From the NCBI RefSeq assembly GCF_004124325.1, contig NZ_QBDT01000001.1, forward strand, positions 1,798,001 to 1,862,000: a DNA stretch of 64,000 nucleotides. The letters are read 5' to 3'. Shown here piece by piece: positions 16,630 through 28,363 of the stretch. The stretch's first letter is position 1. Each line of letters starts with the position of its first letter. The translations under genes and the position numbers were made by a program. The DNA is from Streptomyces sp. L2 (lineage in GTDB: Bacteria; Actinomycetota; Actinomycetes; Streptomycetales; Streptomycetaceae). The notes below the pieces were generated by a model. It was not told where the DNA came from, ran no database searches, and saw only the letters and a program-made list of their open reading frames with translations.

Positions 16630-18126
16630 TCAGTGCTTCAACCCGGCGCTACCGATGCCGAACAGGGAGGACACCGGGTCCTTGGGAGACTCGTCGTCCG
16701 CCCTGAGCGTGCGCTGGGAGAAGAAGATGTGCCCCTGCTCGTAGACGATGCGTGTTTCGCCCGGGTTGCTCGGTCGCCAGTCCCCGGTGCCCGGGACCTC
16801 GAAGAGGAGGTACGGCGTCTCCTTGTCCGTGCGAGGGTTCCAGCTCACCACCGCGGCGGGGTTGGCGAAGCCTTCGGCACGGTAGAGGATCAGGTTGTCG
16901 CCGCTGGTGCGAATCGGGATGACCTTCTGCAGTTCCCGGCCTTCGAATTTGGCGACGGAGTGGCCGGTTCGGGGGTCGAAGGCGACGATCCAGTCGATGG
17001 GCTGGCCGTTCGCGATGTTCTCCTGGCTCGTCACGAAGATGAGATGGGGCCCGACAACCAGCGTGTCGCACCGGGTCACCATGCCGAAGTACGGTGCACC
17101 GAAGTCGACTGGATCGCACTCCGGGTCGTAGCCGTTCATCGAGATGGTGGCCATGCGGGTGCCGTTCTTCCCGTCGAGCGTGATCAGATCGGTCACCTCG
17201 GTGTCGCCGGCCGCGACGGCGAGGACGGGCGGGTCGGAGGAGGGCAGATACACGGCCTGGACACCGCTCGCCAGCCTGTAGGTCCACCGGGCCTTGCCGG
17301 TCCGCGCGTCCAGTTTCTCCACCCGGTACCTGGGTTGTCTGGGGTCGCCGCAGTTGACGAGGGCGAGCAGGGCCCGGCCACCCGCGTAGCCCATGTCGTG
17401 GCACTGCGACGTGGTGGTCGTGTTCCACAGGCGTCGGCCGCTGCCCATGTCGTACGCCGCCGAACCCTGCCCCCAGGCGACAGCCACGACGCCCTCGGTG
17501 AGAGCGAGGTTGGTGTTGGTCCTCGCGGCGAAGTCCGCTGCGGGCAGCTTGTTCTGCCAGAGCCGCTTGCCGGTGTCGATGTCGAAGAACACCAGTTCGT
17601 CACAGGCTCCGCCACCGCCGGCGGATGAGCCTTTGGCGGGCGCGGACTCGGCCATCACCGCCGCGCGGCCGTCGGCGGTGACCTCGCCGGTGGTGGCGCA
17701 GATGTTCCCGGGCAGCCGGAGCGTCCAGGCCCTCTTCTCGTTGTCGGGTTTGATCTCATAGCCGTCGACCCGGTCGCCTATCCCCTGCGCGACGGTCTTG
17801 CGCGTGGCCCAGAGTCCGGGCGCGTAGCGCGGCCATTTGGAAAGCTTCCCCTCCTGGTGCTCGGCCACCAGCTGGCCCTCGGGCGAGACGGGTGGCCGCT
17901 CCAGCGTGTCCCGTACGGCGTCCGGGAGCTGGTGGTCCGCCTTCGTGGCCGGGCTGTGCGCGTCGTCGCCGTGGTCGGCGAACCACAGCGTGGTTCCACC
18001 CAGGCAGAGGGCCAGCAGAGCGGCCGTGACGCTGCCGCCGAGAGCCAGCCGACGGCGCCTCGTGCGTGTGTGCTCCGCGGTCCGGGCGGATTCGGTGTAG
18101 ATCGACGGAGGCGGACCGAAGCTCAC
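16630..18126 (-). CDS. Membrane-anchored PQQ-like beta-propeller protein
   Basis: 498-residue protein with one N-terminal membrane anchor (LALGGSVTAALLALCLGGTT, about residues 27-46) after a basic cytoplasmic tail. The extracytoplasmic domain contains repeated propeller blades with the D-x-x-T-G-K motif (FDIDTGKRLW, LDARTGKARW, FDPRTGHSVA, ITLDGKNGT). Such domains are scaffolds for protein contacts. Its GTG start overlaps the mycP stop by 4 bases, making it the last gene of the eccB-mycP-propeller unit. It is presumably an accessory of the ESX machine at the outer face of the membrane. Confidence 0.85.
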   Translation of the reverse strand: MSFGPPPSIYTESARTAEHTRTRRRRLALGGSVTAALLALCLGGTTLWFADHGDDAHSPATKADHQLPDAVRDTLERPPVSPEGQLVAEHQEGKLSKWPRYAPGLWATRKTVAQGIGDRVDGYEIKPDNEKRAWTLRLPGNICATTGEVTADGRAAVMAESAPAKGSSAGGGGACDELVFFDIDTGKRLWQNKLPAADFAARTNTNLALTEGVVAVAWGQGSAAYDMGSGRRLWNTTTTSQCHDMGYAGGRALLALVNCGDPRQPRYRVEKLDARTGKARWTYRLASGVQAVYLPSSDPPVLAVAAGDTEVTDLITLDGKNGTRMATISMNGYDPECDPVDFGAPYFGMVTRCDTLVVGPHLIFVTSQENIANGQPIDWIVAFDPRTGHSVAKFEGRELQKVIPIRTSGDNLILYRAEGFANPAAVVSWNPRTDKETPYLLFEVPGTGDWRPSNPGETRIVYEQGHIFFSQRTLRADDESPKDPVSSLFGIGSAGLKH

Positions 18127-19358
18127 GCTGAGAGGTCCTTTCGGTGGCGACGGCGCAGGTCACGCAGAACGACGGCGGTGCCCGTGATGACGGCGACCAG
18201 GACGATGGTGATGCCGAGCGTGTAGGCGGCGTACCGCTCGTTGCGCTCGTGCGGTGTCTCCGCGAGCGAGAACGGGGCCACGTCCGGCGCAGGCGCCTTG
18301 GAGAGCCCGGGGTCGGGTGTCGGGGAAAACGGCGGGTCGGCGAGGTCCGACTCCTGGACGGCGCGGACCGGGTCGACGACGCCCCAGCCGACGTAGTCGT
18401 CGTGGCCGTTGACGGGCCGCTCGGCGGTCTGCTCGATCTGGGTGACGATCTGTGCCGTGGTCCAGTGGGGGTGCTTCTCCTTGAGAAGGGCGGCGACGCC
18501 CGCGACGAACGGGGCGGAGAAACTGGTGCCGTTGTCCGTGCACTGGCCGCCGCCGGGGACGGTGGAGACGATGTCCACGCCGGGCGCCGCCACGTCGACG
18601 AAGGTTCCTGCCTGGGAGAAGGCGGCTCGTTCGTTGTTGCGGTCGGAGGAGGCCACCGCGAGGACGCCCTTGAAGGCGGCCGGGTAGGTGTTCTTGGTCT
18701 TGCCGTCCAGGCCGTCGTTGCCGGCGGAGGCGACCACGACGACGTTCCGGCTGATCGCCTTCCGTACGGCCTCGGCCAGCGCGGACGTCCTGGACAGCGG
18801 TTTGGTGGTGTCCTGGGAAATGTTGATGACGTCGGCTCCCCGGGAGACCGCGTAGGTGATCGCCTGGGCCATGGTGTCCGAGTCGCCGCTGTTGTCGGCG
18901 TCGTTCTGCCGGATGGGAATGATGGTGGCGTTGGGGGCGAGGCCGACGAAACCCGTGCCCTTCCGGGGGCGGGCCGCGATGATTCCCGCGACCTTGGTGC
19001 CGTGGCCCACCTGGTCGTTCGTGGGATCGCCGCCTTTGCCCTTGGTGAGGTAGTCACGACCGGCCGCCTTGTCGACAACGGGCTTGAGCTGCGGGTTCTT
19101 GTCGTCGACGCCCGTGTCGATGACCGCCACACGGACGCCCTGGCCCTTGTCCGTGCCCTGCCACAGCTCGTCGAGCAGGACCCGCTGCAGCGACCAGGGG
19201 GTCCCTTTGATCTGCTTGGCGGGAAAGGTGCATTCGCCGCTTCCGTCCAGCCGTAGGCTGGCGGTGGGCGGGGCGGTGCCGAGGCTGGTGAGCAGTACGG
19301 CGGCGGTCAGCAGGGTTGCCTTCGTCGGCAGCACGCGCGCGGCGCTCCTGTTCGTCAT
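18123..19358 (-). CDS. mycP: Type VII secretion-associated serine protease mycosin
   Basis: 411-residue membrane-anchored subtilisin-family protease of the ESX system; mycosins stabilise the secretion complex and process some substrates. It has a signal sequence (LLTAAVLLTSLGTA) and an S8 domain with triad Asp81 (VIDTGVD), His119 (GHGTKVA) and Ser279 (GTSFSAP), plus oxyanion Asn214. A C-terminal helix (LGITIVLVAVITGTAVV) ends in an Arg-rich tail. ATG 19358 lies 16 bases after the eccB stop. An upstream in-frame GTG would overlap eccB. The canonical GTSFSAP motif marks this as the core mycosin, compared with the diverged copy at 9213. Confidence 0.93.
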   Translation of the reverse strand: MTNRSAARVLPTKATLLTAAVLLTSLGTAPPTASLRLDGSGECTFPAKQIKGTPWSLQRVLLDELWQGTDKGQGVRVAVIDTGVDDKNPQLKPVVDKAAGRDYLTKGKGGDPTNDQVGHGTKVAGIIAARPRKGTGFVGLAPNATIIPIRQNDADNSGDSDTMAQAITYAVSRGADVINISQDTTKPLSRTSALAEAVRKAISRNVVVVASAGNDGLDGKTKNTYPAAFKGVLAVASSDRNNERAAFSQAGTFVDVAAPGVDIVSTVPGGGQCTDNGTSFSAPFVAGVAALLKEKHPHWTTAQIVTQIEQTAERPVNGHDDYVGWGVVDPVRAVQESDLADPPFSPTPDPGLSKAPAPDVAPFSLAETPHERNERYAAYTLGITIVLVAVITGTAVVLRDLRRRHRKDLSA

Positions 19359-19374
19359 GTCCGAGGTGAGCAGG

Positions 19375-20895
19375 TCACGAGCCCTGCGGCTGCCGGGCAC
19401 TGTTGGTGTCGAGCCGCGGGCCCTTGGCGAGGAACTCCGACCAGACGACGGGCACCCTGGCGGGCCGCACGTTCTGGTAGCCGAGCTTGACCTGAGCTTC
19501 GCTGGGCTCGGGTGTTCCGTCTGCGGGCTTCTTGCCGTGGGCGCCGATGTCCGACTTGCGGCTGTCGCTGTCGCCGTTGGCCTGGACGGCGTACCGCAGA
19601 CCGGTGTCGGTGACCAGGAACAGCCCTCCCGCGCCGGTCTCCGTGCCCTGGATCTGGGTGTAGAGCAGGCCGGTTCCGGGGGTCACGTACGTGCTGGTGC
19701 CGTCCGCGGTGATCTCGGCCGGGTAGTCGGTGCCGGCCCAGGTGCTGATCGTCGTGCTGTTGTCCGCGTCGACGTGGCGCAGCACGCCGCACACGGTGTC
19801 CCGGCCTGAAGCGGAAACCGAGTTCACCTGCCGGGTCTGGTGGAGCGGCCAGTTGGCGGCCTGACCGGCGAAGGGCTGGGGGTCGGCGGTGAAGTCCTGC
19901 AGTCCGACCGTGCGCGCCTGGCCGTTCATGTTCAGGCGGGCGGTCTGGGGCGAGGCGATCAGAAGCCAGGCGGTGAACTCGCTGACGGGCTGCACCTTGC
20001 CGGGCAGGACGACGTAGTACTTGGTGCCTTCACCGGTCTTGGTCTTCAGGACCGTGCCGACCTTGTTCTCGTCGGCCGACAACTGGCCCGGCACGTGTGC
20101 GGGCTCGCCGACGCCGGCGGGGAGCCGGGGGAAGCTGATCGGGTCGCCCTTGTGGAGCGTGGCGAGCCATTCCTTCGTGACGAGCTGCGGCTTACGGCTG
20201 CCCACGAGGGCGTTCGTGAGCGTGCCGGACTCCGGCCCCGTGACGGCGTACGACGTCCCGTCCGCGTCGACGAGATAGCGGTCGCCGGTGCGGGTCTTGA
20301 CGTAGAGGACGTCGCCGGCGCCGAGACGATGGGCGTCGTCCGTCTTGCCCAGGTCCCGCCGGGCCAGGACGAAGGTTGCCTGCTGGACGGTTTCGCCCTT
20401 GCCGCCGGGCTGTTCGCACACGGCCCACCGCTTGGCCGCACCCGCCTCGTCGGCCGACGGAAGCCGGTCGGGGGCGTAGGGGATGCCGAGGATGGGGCCG
20501 CGCGGCAGTTTGCCGGAGTCCAGGACCTTGTCGCTGACCTGGATCACCTCGTAGTCGGCGTCGTTCATGAGCAGGCGCGCGGAGGCCAGGTTGAGCACGG
20601 GATGGAGTCGAGTGGTCCGGCCCGTCTTGAGGACGACGTAGCGCGTGGTCGACTGCTTGCCGACGATCACGTGCGTACCGGGCTTGTCCCAGCCGGCGGG
20701 CGCGGTGGGCTGGAACATGCCCCAGGCGCCGAACGCGGCCAGTGTGAGCGCGCCGGCGACCAGACTCGGCACGATCGCGCGCAGCGGTTTGGGAGCTCCC
20801 TCTTCAGAACCTGACGGCGCCGGCTGCAGGAAGGCCGCGAGGGTGCGCCTCTTCGCGAACGTGTAAGCGTTGAGTTCGTCCCGCCGTGATGCCAT
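19375..20895 (-). CDS. eccB: Type VII secretion protein EccB
   Basis: Core inner-membrane ESX subunit with a large extracytoplasmic domain. The 506-residue product opens with the family signature (MASRRDELNAYTFAKRRTL), then one transmembrane helix (residues about 43-61, PSLVAGALTLAAFGAWGMF) and the repeat domain. Typical segments include TTRYVVLKTGRTTRLHPVLN and YVTPGTGLLYTQIQG. Length fits the family norm of about 480-500. It is first in the minus-strand unit eccB-mycP-propeller and divergent from eccE across 183 bases that must hold both promoters. Confidence 0.95.
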   Translation of the reverse strand: MASRRDELNAYTFAKRRTLAAFLQPAPSGSEEGAPKPLRAIVPSLVAGALTLAAFGAWGMFQPTAPAGWDKPGTHVIVGKQSTTRYVVLKTGRTTRLHPVLNLASARLLMNDADYEVIQVSDKVLDSGKLPRGPILGIPYAPDRLPSADEAGAAKRWAVCEQPGGKGETVQQATFVLARRDLGKTDDAHRLGAGDVLYVKTRTGDRYLVDADGTSYAVTGPESGTLTNALVGSRKPQLVTKEWLATLHKGDPISFPRLPAGVGEPAHVPGQLSADENKVGTVLKTKTGEGTKYYVVLPGKVQPVSEFTAWLLIASPQTARLNMNGQARTVGLQDFTADPQPFAGQAANWPLHQTRQVNSVSASGRDTVCGVLRHVDADNSTTISTWAGTDYPAEITADGTSTYVTPGTGLLYTQIQGTETGAGGLFLVTDTGLRYAVQANGDSDSRKSDIGAHGKKPADGTPEPSEAQVKLGYQNVRPARVPVVWSEFLAKGPRLDTNSARQPQGS

Positions 20896-21078
20896 AACTG
20901 CCTGCTTCTCCCCGTTGTCGCACCGGCGGGGACCCGTCCCGCGCTGCGATGTCAGACCGGCCCCCTACTATGCATGGTGCGGGGGGAACCTGGTGGAGCG
21001 GGTAGGGTACCGGGGCCTTCCGGAGGCCCAAGTGCGGTGCCCGGACCAGTGAGTTATGAGCGAACGGGGGATGCGGTG

Positions 21079-22416
21079 ATGGCTGCCGGTACGCGGTCGC
21101 GCTCGCGCGGTCGAGCGAGGGCCGGGGGCGCCCCTGCGCCCGCGCAGGGCTCCGGTGGCCGGTCGGCCGGAGGGCGGGCACCGGACGGCGAGACGAACAC
21201 CCCTCGGTTCAGGACGCGTTCGGGACAAGGTGGCTCGTTCCGGCTGCAACGGCTGGTGCTCGTGGAGCTGGCCGCGGCGCTGCTGGTCGTGGGCTGGGCC
21301 GTCGGCCCCATGGCAGTACCGCCGACAGCTCTGGTGTCGGCGGGCCTGTTGTTGCTGGCCTTCGTCCGTCGTCGTGGGCGTTCCCTGCCCGAGTGGCTGG
21401 CGACTGCCCGTGAGTTGAAGGGGCGTCAGCGGCGGGCGGAGGGGATGGTGATACCGGCCGGGACCGAGCCGGCGCTCGTGCCCGCGCTGGAGTGTGAGCC
21501 CGCGTTGCGGACGTATTCGTACGGGGGGCGGGACCGGCGGCCTGTGGGGGTGGTCGGGGACGGGACGTTCGTGACCGCCGTGCTGCAGGTGGAGGCCGAT
21601 GCGACGGCGCTCCGGGCCGAGCGGAGCCGGCAGCCGCTGCCGCTCGCGGTGGTGCGGGACGCGTTGGAGGTGGACGGGATACGGCTGGAGTCGGCGCAGG
21701 TGGTGTTGCACACGCAGCCGGCGCCCGCGTTGCATCTGCCGCAGCAGTCCGTGGCCGTCGCCAACTACCAGCCGTTGCAGGAGCAGACCGGGGCGCCGGC
21801 CGTGCGGATCACGTGGATCGCGCTCAAGCTCGATCCCGAGGTGAGTGCCGAGGCGGTGGCCGCGCGCGGGGGCGGGCTGGTGGGGGCGCAGAAGTGTGTC
21901 GTACGGGTCGCCGATCACCTCGCGAGCCGGCTGACCGGTGCCGGGTTCCGGGCCAGGGTGCTGGACGAGGAGGAGCTGATCTCCGCGCTGGCCACGTCGG
22001 CCTGCGCCAATCCGCTGGTGACGGCGGAGGCGGGGCGGAGTGAGGCGCGGGAGCGCAGGACGGCCGAGTCCGGGCGCAGTTGGCGGTGCGACAACCGGCG
22101 GCATACGACGTACTGGGTGCGCCGTTGGCCCCAACTCGACGGTGTGGGTCACCAGTCGCTGCCCTCCTTCGTCGCCCGGGTCACGGCGATACCGGCGCTG
22201 GCCACCACGTTCAGCTTCACTCTCGCTCGCGGTGAGCGGCAGGAGGTGTCGCTGTGCGGGCATCTCCGGGTGACCGGGCGCAGTGACGACGAACTCGTCG
22301 CCGCACGCAGGGCGTTGGAGACGGCGGCGCGGGACGGCGGGGCCGGACTCGCTCGCCTCGACCGCGAGCAGTTGCCCGGCATGCTGGCCACGCTGCCGCT
22401 GGGAGGTGCACGGTGA
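21079..22416 (+). CDS. eccE: Type VII secretion protein EccE
   Basis: Peripheral subunit of the ESX membrane complex. The 445-residue product has a disordered basic N-terminus and two adjacent transmembrane helices (LVLVELAAALLVVGWAV and ALVSAGLLLLAFV, about residues 57-95). A cytoplasmic EccE domain follows, with segments such as PAVRITWIALKLDPE and RRHTTYWVRRWP. ATG 21079 is used; GTG 21076 directly before it is equally possible, with GGGGG upstream serving either. The stop overlaps the next gene by 4 bases. Confidence 0.88.
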   Translation: MAAGTRSRSRGRARAGGAPAPAQGSGGRSAGGRAPDGETNTPRFRTRSGQGGSFRLQRLVLVELAAALLVVGWAVGPMAVPPTALVSAGLLLLAFVRRRGRSLPEWLATARELKGRQRRAEGMVIPAGTEPALVPALECEPALRTYSYGGRDRRPVGVVGDGTFVTAVLQVEADATALRAERSRQPLPLAVVRDALEVDGIRLESAQVVLHTQPAPALHLPQQSVAVANYQPLQEQTGAPAVRITWIALKLDPEVSAEAVAARGGGLVGAQKCVVRVADHLASRLTGAGFRARVLDEEELISALATSACANPLVTAEAGRSEARERRTAESGRSWRCDNRRHTTYWVRRWPQLDGVGHQSLPSFVARVTAIPALATTFSFTLARGERQEVSLCGHLRVTGRSDDELVAARRALETAARDGGAGLARLDREQLPGMLATLPLGGAR

Positions 22417-23261
22417 CGACGGTTCAGGCGGGACCGGCCGGGGTACCGGCGCGTCCGGCAGGGGTTTCGTCCGGTCCGACAGGGGCTCCGGCCGGCCCGA
22501 CGGGGGCTCCGGACGACCCCCGGACGGGCGGCGGCGTCGGTGGTAGGGGCCTCGGGGAACGGTTGCGGCACGGGCTCGGGCTGATCGGGCCGCGCCATGG
22601 CAGGCATGCGCTGGCCGTGGCCCAGCTCGACGCCCTCGCCCTGCCCATTGGGGACGACGGGGTCGTGGCCGGGGTGGACACCGAGGGGCAGCCCGCCGTG
22701 CTCGGCATCAACCGGCCCACGCCGTACGACGTCGTCCTGATCGGCGGGCTGTGGACGGCACAGGTGCTGGCGCTGCGTACGGCGGCCACGGGCGCCCGGG
22801 TCGCCGTGGAGACGGGCCGGCCGCAGGCCTGGATGCAGATGGTGCACGCGATGGGCGGCGGGCAGAACGGGCTCTCCGTGTACGAGGTCGGTCGCGTGCC
22901 GCCGCAGGGCGCCTCGGCCGGGACTCCGGTGCTGGTCGTGCGGGACTGCGGTATGCGTCCGCCGCGCGGGCGGGTGGTGGCCGGGCCGTGGCAGTCGGTG
23001 CTGACCCTGCTGCCGTACCTCAGTCCGGTGGCGCCCCGGCTGCTGCGGCAGGCGCGGCTCGCCGGCATCCAGCGGGTCTCGCCCGACGAGGCCACGGAGC
23101 TGGGGCGTGTCATGGGACTCTCCCGCACCGAGGTGGAGTCGCTGCCCGCCCTGCCCGATGGCGTCACCCTGTGGTGCACGGACCGTGACCGGCACTACGT
23201 GATGACCCAACCGACGGACGCCGAGACGGGGTTGCTGGGGACACCTCGGCGTATGGACTGA
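22413..23261 (+). CDS. ESX-locus protein of unknown function coupled to EccE
   Basis: 282-residue protein translated from a GTG that overlaps the eccE stop (GTGA). The first 45 residues are a low-complexity Pro/Gly/Ala stretch. The rest is an alpha/beta domain (PYDVVLIGGLWTAQVLALRT, GTPVLVVRDCGMRPPRGRVV) without a P-loop, signal peptide or transmembrane helix. Similarity of the fold to the soluble part of EccE is possible; I cannot establish it. Tight coupling to eccE argues for a structural or assembly role in the secretion complex. Confidence 0.7.
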   Translation: MTTVQAGPAGVPARPAGVSSGPTGAPAGPTGAPDDPRTGGGVGGRGLGERLRHGLGLIGPRHGRHALAVAQLDALALPIGDDGVVAGVDTEGQPAVLGINRPTPYDVVLIGGLWTAQVLALRTAATGARVAVETGRPQAWMQMVHAMGGGQNGLSVYEVGRVPPQGASAGTPVLVVRDCGMRPPRGRVVAGPWQSVLTLLPYLSPVAPRLLRQARLAGIQRVSPDEATELGRVMGLSRTEVESLPALPDGVTLWCTDRDRHYVMTQPTDAETGLLGTPRRMD

Positions 23262-23442
23262 AAAGGGCGGATTCACCGCTTTGTTCGGTCGATGCGTCGT
23301 GGTGTGGCGTCGGTTATGTGGTGACTTGCGTGGTGGTGGGGGCCCGCAATGGGCGTGCCTCCGGAGCGTTTTCGGTGCTGTGCGGACCGGTGAGTGCGCA
23401 TTGGGGGATGGGCGGGCCTGCCGGGGTGTGGCTCCTGGTGAT

Positions 23443-23448
23443 TAGGCT
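23443..23448 (+). promoter_or_regulatory. Candidate -10 element ahead of the leader ORF
   Basis: TAGGCT fits the Streptomyces TAnnnT -10 pattern and lies 61 bases before the leader ORF ATG. No good -35 hexamer is seen 16-19 bases upstream, so support is weak. The rest of 23262-23508 shows no gene. Confidence 0.3.
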
Positions 23449-23508
23449 GGGAGTGGGCGCGGTGCCAGAACCCGTGGACCAGGTGTCCGCGTCCGAGGGG
23501 GAGAGCCG

Positions 23509-23606
23509 ATGGTTCGGACTGCCTCGAACGACTTCGGACGGCTTGAACGACACGACAGGGTCGCCCCGGCACGGCATGCGGGTGCTCGACCACACCAGGA
23601 GGAACT

Positions 23607-23610
<4 letters not shown>
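23509..23610 (+). CDS. Short leader ORF (33 codons) coupled to the EspI-like gene
   Basis: A small ORF starts at ATG 23509 after a strong GGGGGAGAG Shine-Dalgarno sequence and ends in a TGA that overlaps the GTG of the next gene (GTGA, 23607-23610). The peptide is basic and Arg/His-rich ([12 protein letters not shown], then [11 protein letters not shown]). It has no transmembrane segment or known motif. The good ribosome-binding site plus 4-base overlap suggest translational coupling that sets expression of the large ATPase gene. It could also be a chance ORF; conservation would decide. Confidence 0.5.
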
Positions 23611-27197
<3,587 letters not shown>

Positions 27198-27211
27198 GGC
27201 GGCATGAAGAA

Positions 27212-27243
27212 GGGCGGCCGGTGCCCGTGAGCACCGGCCGCCC
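27212..27243. terminator. Bidirectional terminator between the EspI-like gene and ribF
   Basis: A perfect 13-bp GC-rich stem (27212-27224 with 27231-27243) and a 6-base loop lie between two convergent stops. Confidence 0.85.
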
Positions 27244-27260
27244 TTCCGTGTCGTAGAGGA

Positions 27261-28205
27261 CTAGTCGGCGGCGACGATCTCCCTGCACCGCTTCACGTCC
27301 TCGGCCATCTGCTCCAGCAGGGCCTCCAGCGTGTCGAACTTCGCCTGGCCGCGGACGTACGCCAGGAAGTCGACGGCGACGTGCAGGCCGTACAGGTCGA
27401 GGCCCACGCGGTCGATGGCGTACGCCTCCACCGTGCGCTCGGTGCCGTCGAACTGCGGGTTCGTGCCGACGGAGATCGCGGCCGGCATGGCCTCGCCCTG
27501 GACGTGGAGGTAGCCGGCGTAGACGCCGTCGGAGGGGATCGCGGTGTGCGGGAGCGTCTCCACGTTGGCCGTGGGGAAGCCGAGTTCGCGGCCGCGCTGG
27601 GCGCCTCGTACGACGACGCCCTCCACGCGGTGCGGGCGGCCCAGGATCTCGCGGGCGCCTTCGACGTCGCCCTCGGTGACCAGGCGCCGGGTCAGGGTCG
27701 AGGAGAACGGCTCGCCGCCGCCGGCCGAGCCGGTGACGTACAGGTCGACGACCTCGACCTCGAAGTCGTACACCTTGCCCTGTTCGACGAGGAAGTCCAC
27801 GTTGCCCGCGGCCTTGTGGCCGAAGCGGAAGTTCGGGCCCTCCACGACGGCCTTGGCGTGCAGCTTGTCGACCAGGACCTTGACCACGAAGTCGGCGGGC
27901 GACAGCTTCGAGAACTCGGTGGTGAAGGGGAGCACCAGGACGGCGTCCACCCCCAGGTCGGCCATCAGCTCGGCGCGGCGGTGGTGCGGGGCGAGCAGCG
28001 GCGGGTGGCTGCCGGGGCGGACGACCTCGCTGGGGTGCGGGTCGAACGTGACGACGACGGCCGGGACGCCCAGCTCGCGGGCGCGGTCGACGGCGTGCTT
28101 GATGATCAGCTGGTGGCCGCGGTGGACGCCGTCGTAGGACCCGATGGTGACGACGCTGCGCCCCCAGTCCTGGGGGATGTCCTCCAAGCCACGCCAGCGC
28201 TGCAC
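27261..28205 (-). CDS. ribF: Bifunctional riboflavin kinase / FAD synthetase
   Basis: Converts riboflavin to FMN and FMN to FAD. The 314-residue product has the N-terminal FAD-synthetase nucleotidyltransferase domain (TIGSYDGVHRGHQ, VVVTFDPHPSEVV) and the C-terminal riboflavin kinase domain (GRELGFPTANVE, PSDGVYAGYLHVQG, SVGTNPQFDGTERTVEAY). It starts at GTG 28205 with a GAGGAGCGG site. It lies downstream of the large NTPase gene in the conserved truB-to-ribF neighbourhood. Confidence 0.97.
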   Translation of the reverse strand: MQRWRGLEDIPQDWGRSVVTIGSYDGVHRGHQLIIKHAVDRARELGVPAVVVTFDPHPSEVVRPGSHPPLLAPHHRRAELMADLGVDAVLVLPFTTEFSKLSPADFVVKVLVDKLHAKAVVEGPNFRFGHKAAGNVDFLVEQGKVYDFEVEVVDLYVTGSAGGGEPFSSTLTRRLVTEGDVEGAREILGRPHRVEGVVVRGAQRGRELGFPTANVETLPHTAIPSDGVYAGYLHVQGEAMPAAISVGTNPQFDGTERTVEAYAIDRVGLDLYGLHVAVDFLAYVRGQAKFDTLEALLEQMAEDVKRCREIVAAD

Positions 28206-28232
28206 TGTGACCGCTCCTCGAACCCGTGTCCG

Positions 28233-28263
28233 TGTCTACCGTTGACCTCGTGTGCAGGTCTAA
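28233..28263 (-). promoter_or_regulatory. Candidate ribF promoter
   Basis: On the minus strand, TTAGAC (28258-28263) and TAGACA (28233-28238) are separated by 19 bases, ending 27 bases upstream of the ribF GTG. They resemble Streptomyces -35/-10 elements, but the spacing is long. Confidence 0.3.
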
Positions 28264-28363
28264 GGGTGCCATGCCGGGTGCCCCGGACCCGCATCGGCAT
28301 GGGGGCTGTGACCGGGCGCACGTCGGCGAACGGCCCTGCGGCGACATGCGCCCCGGCACGGGT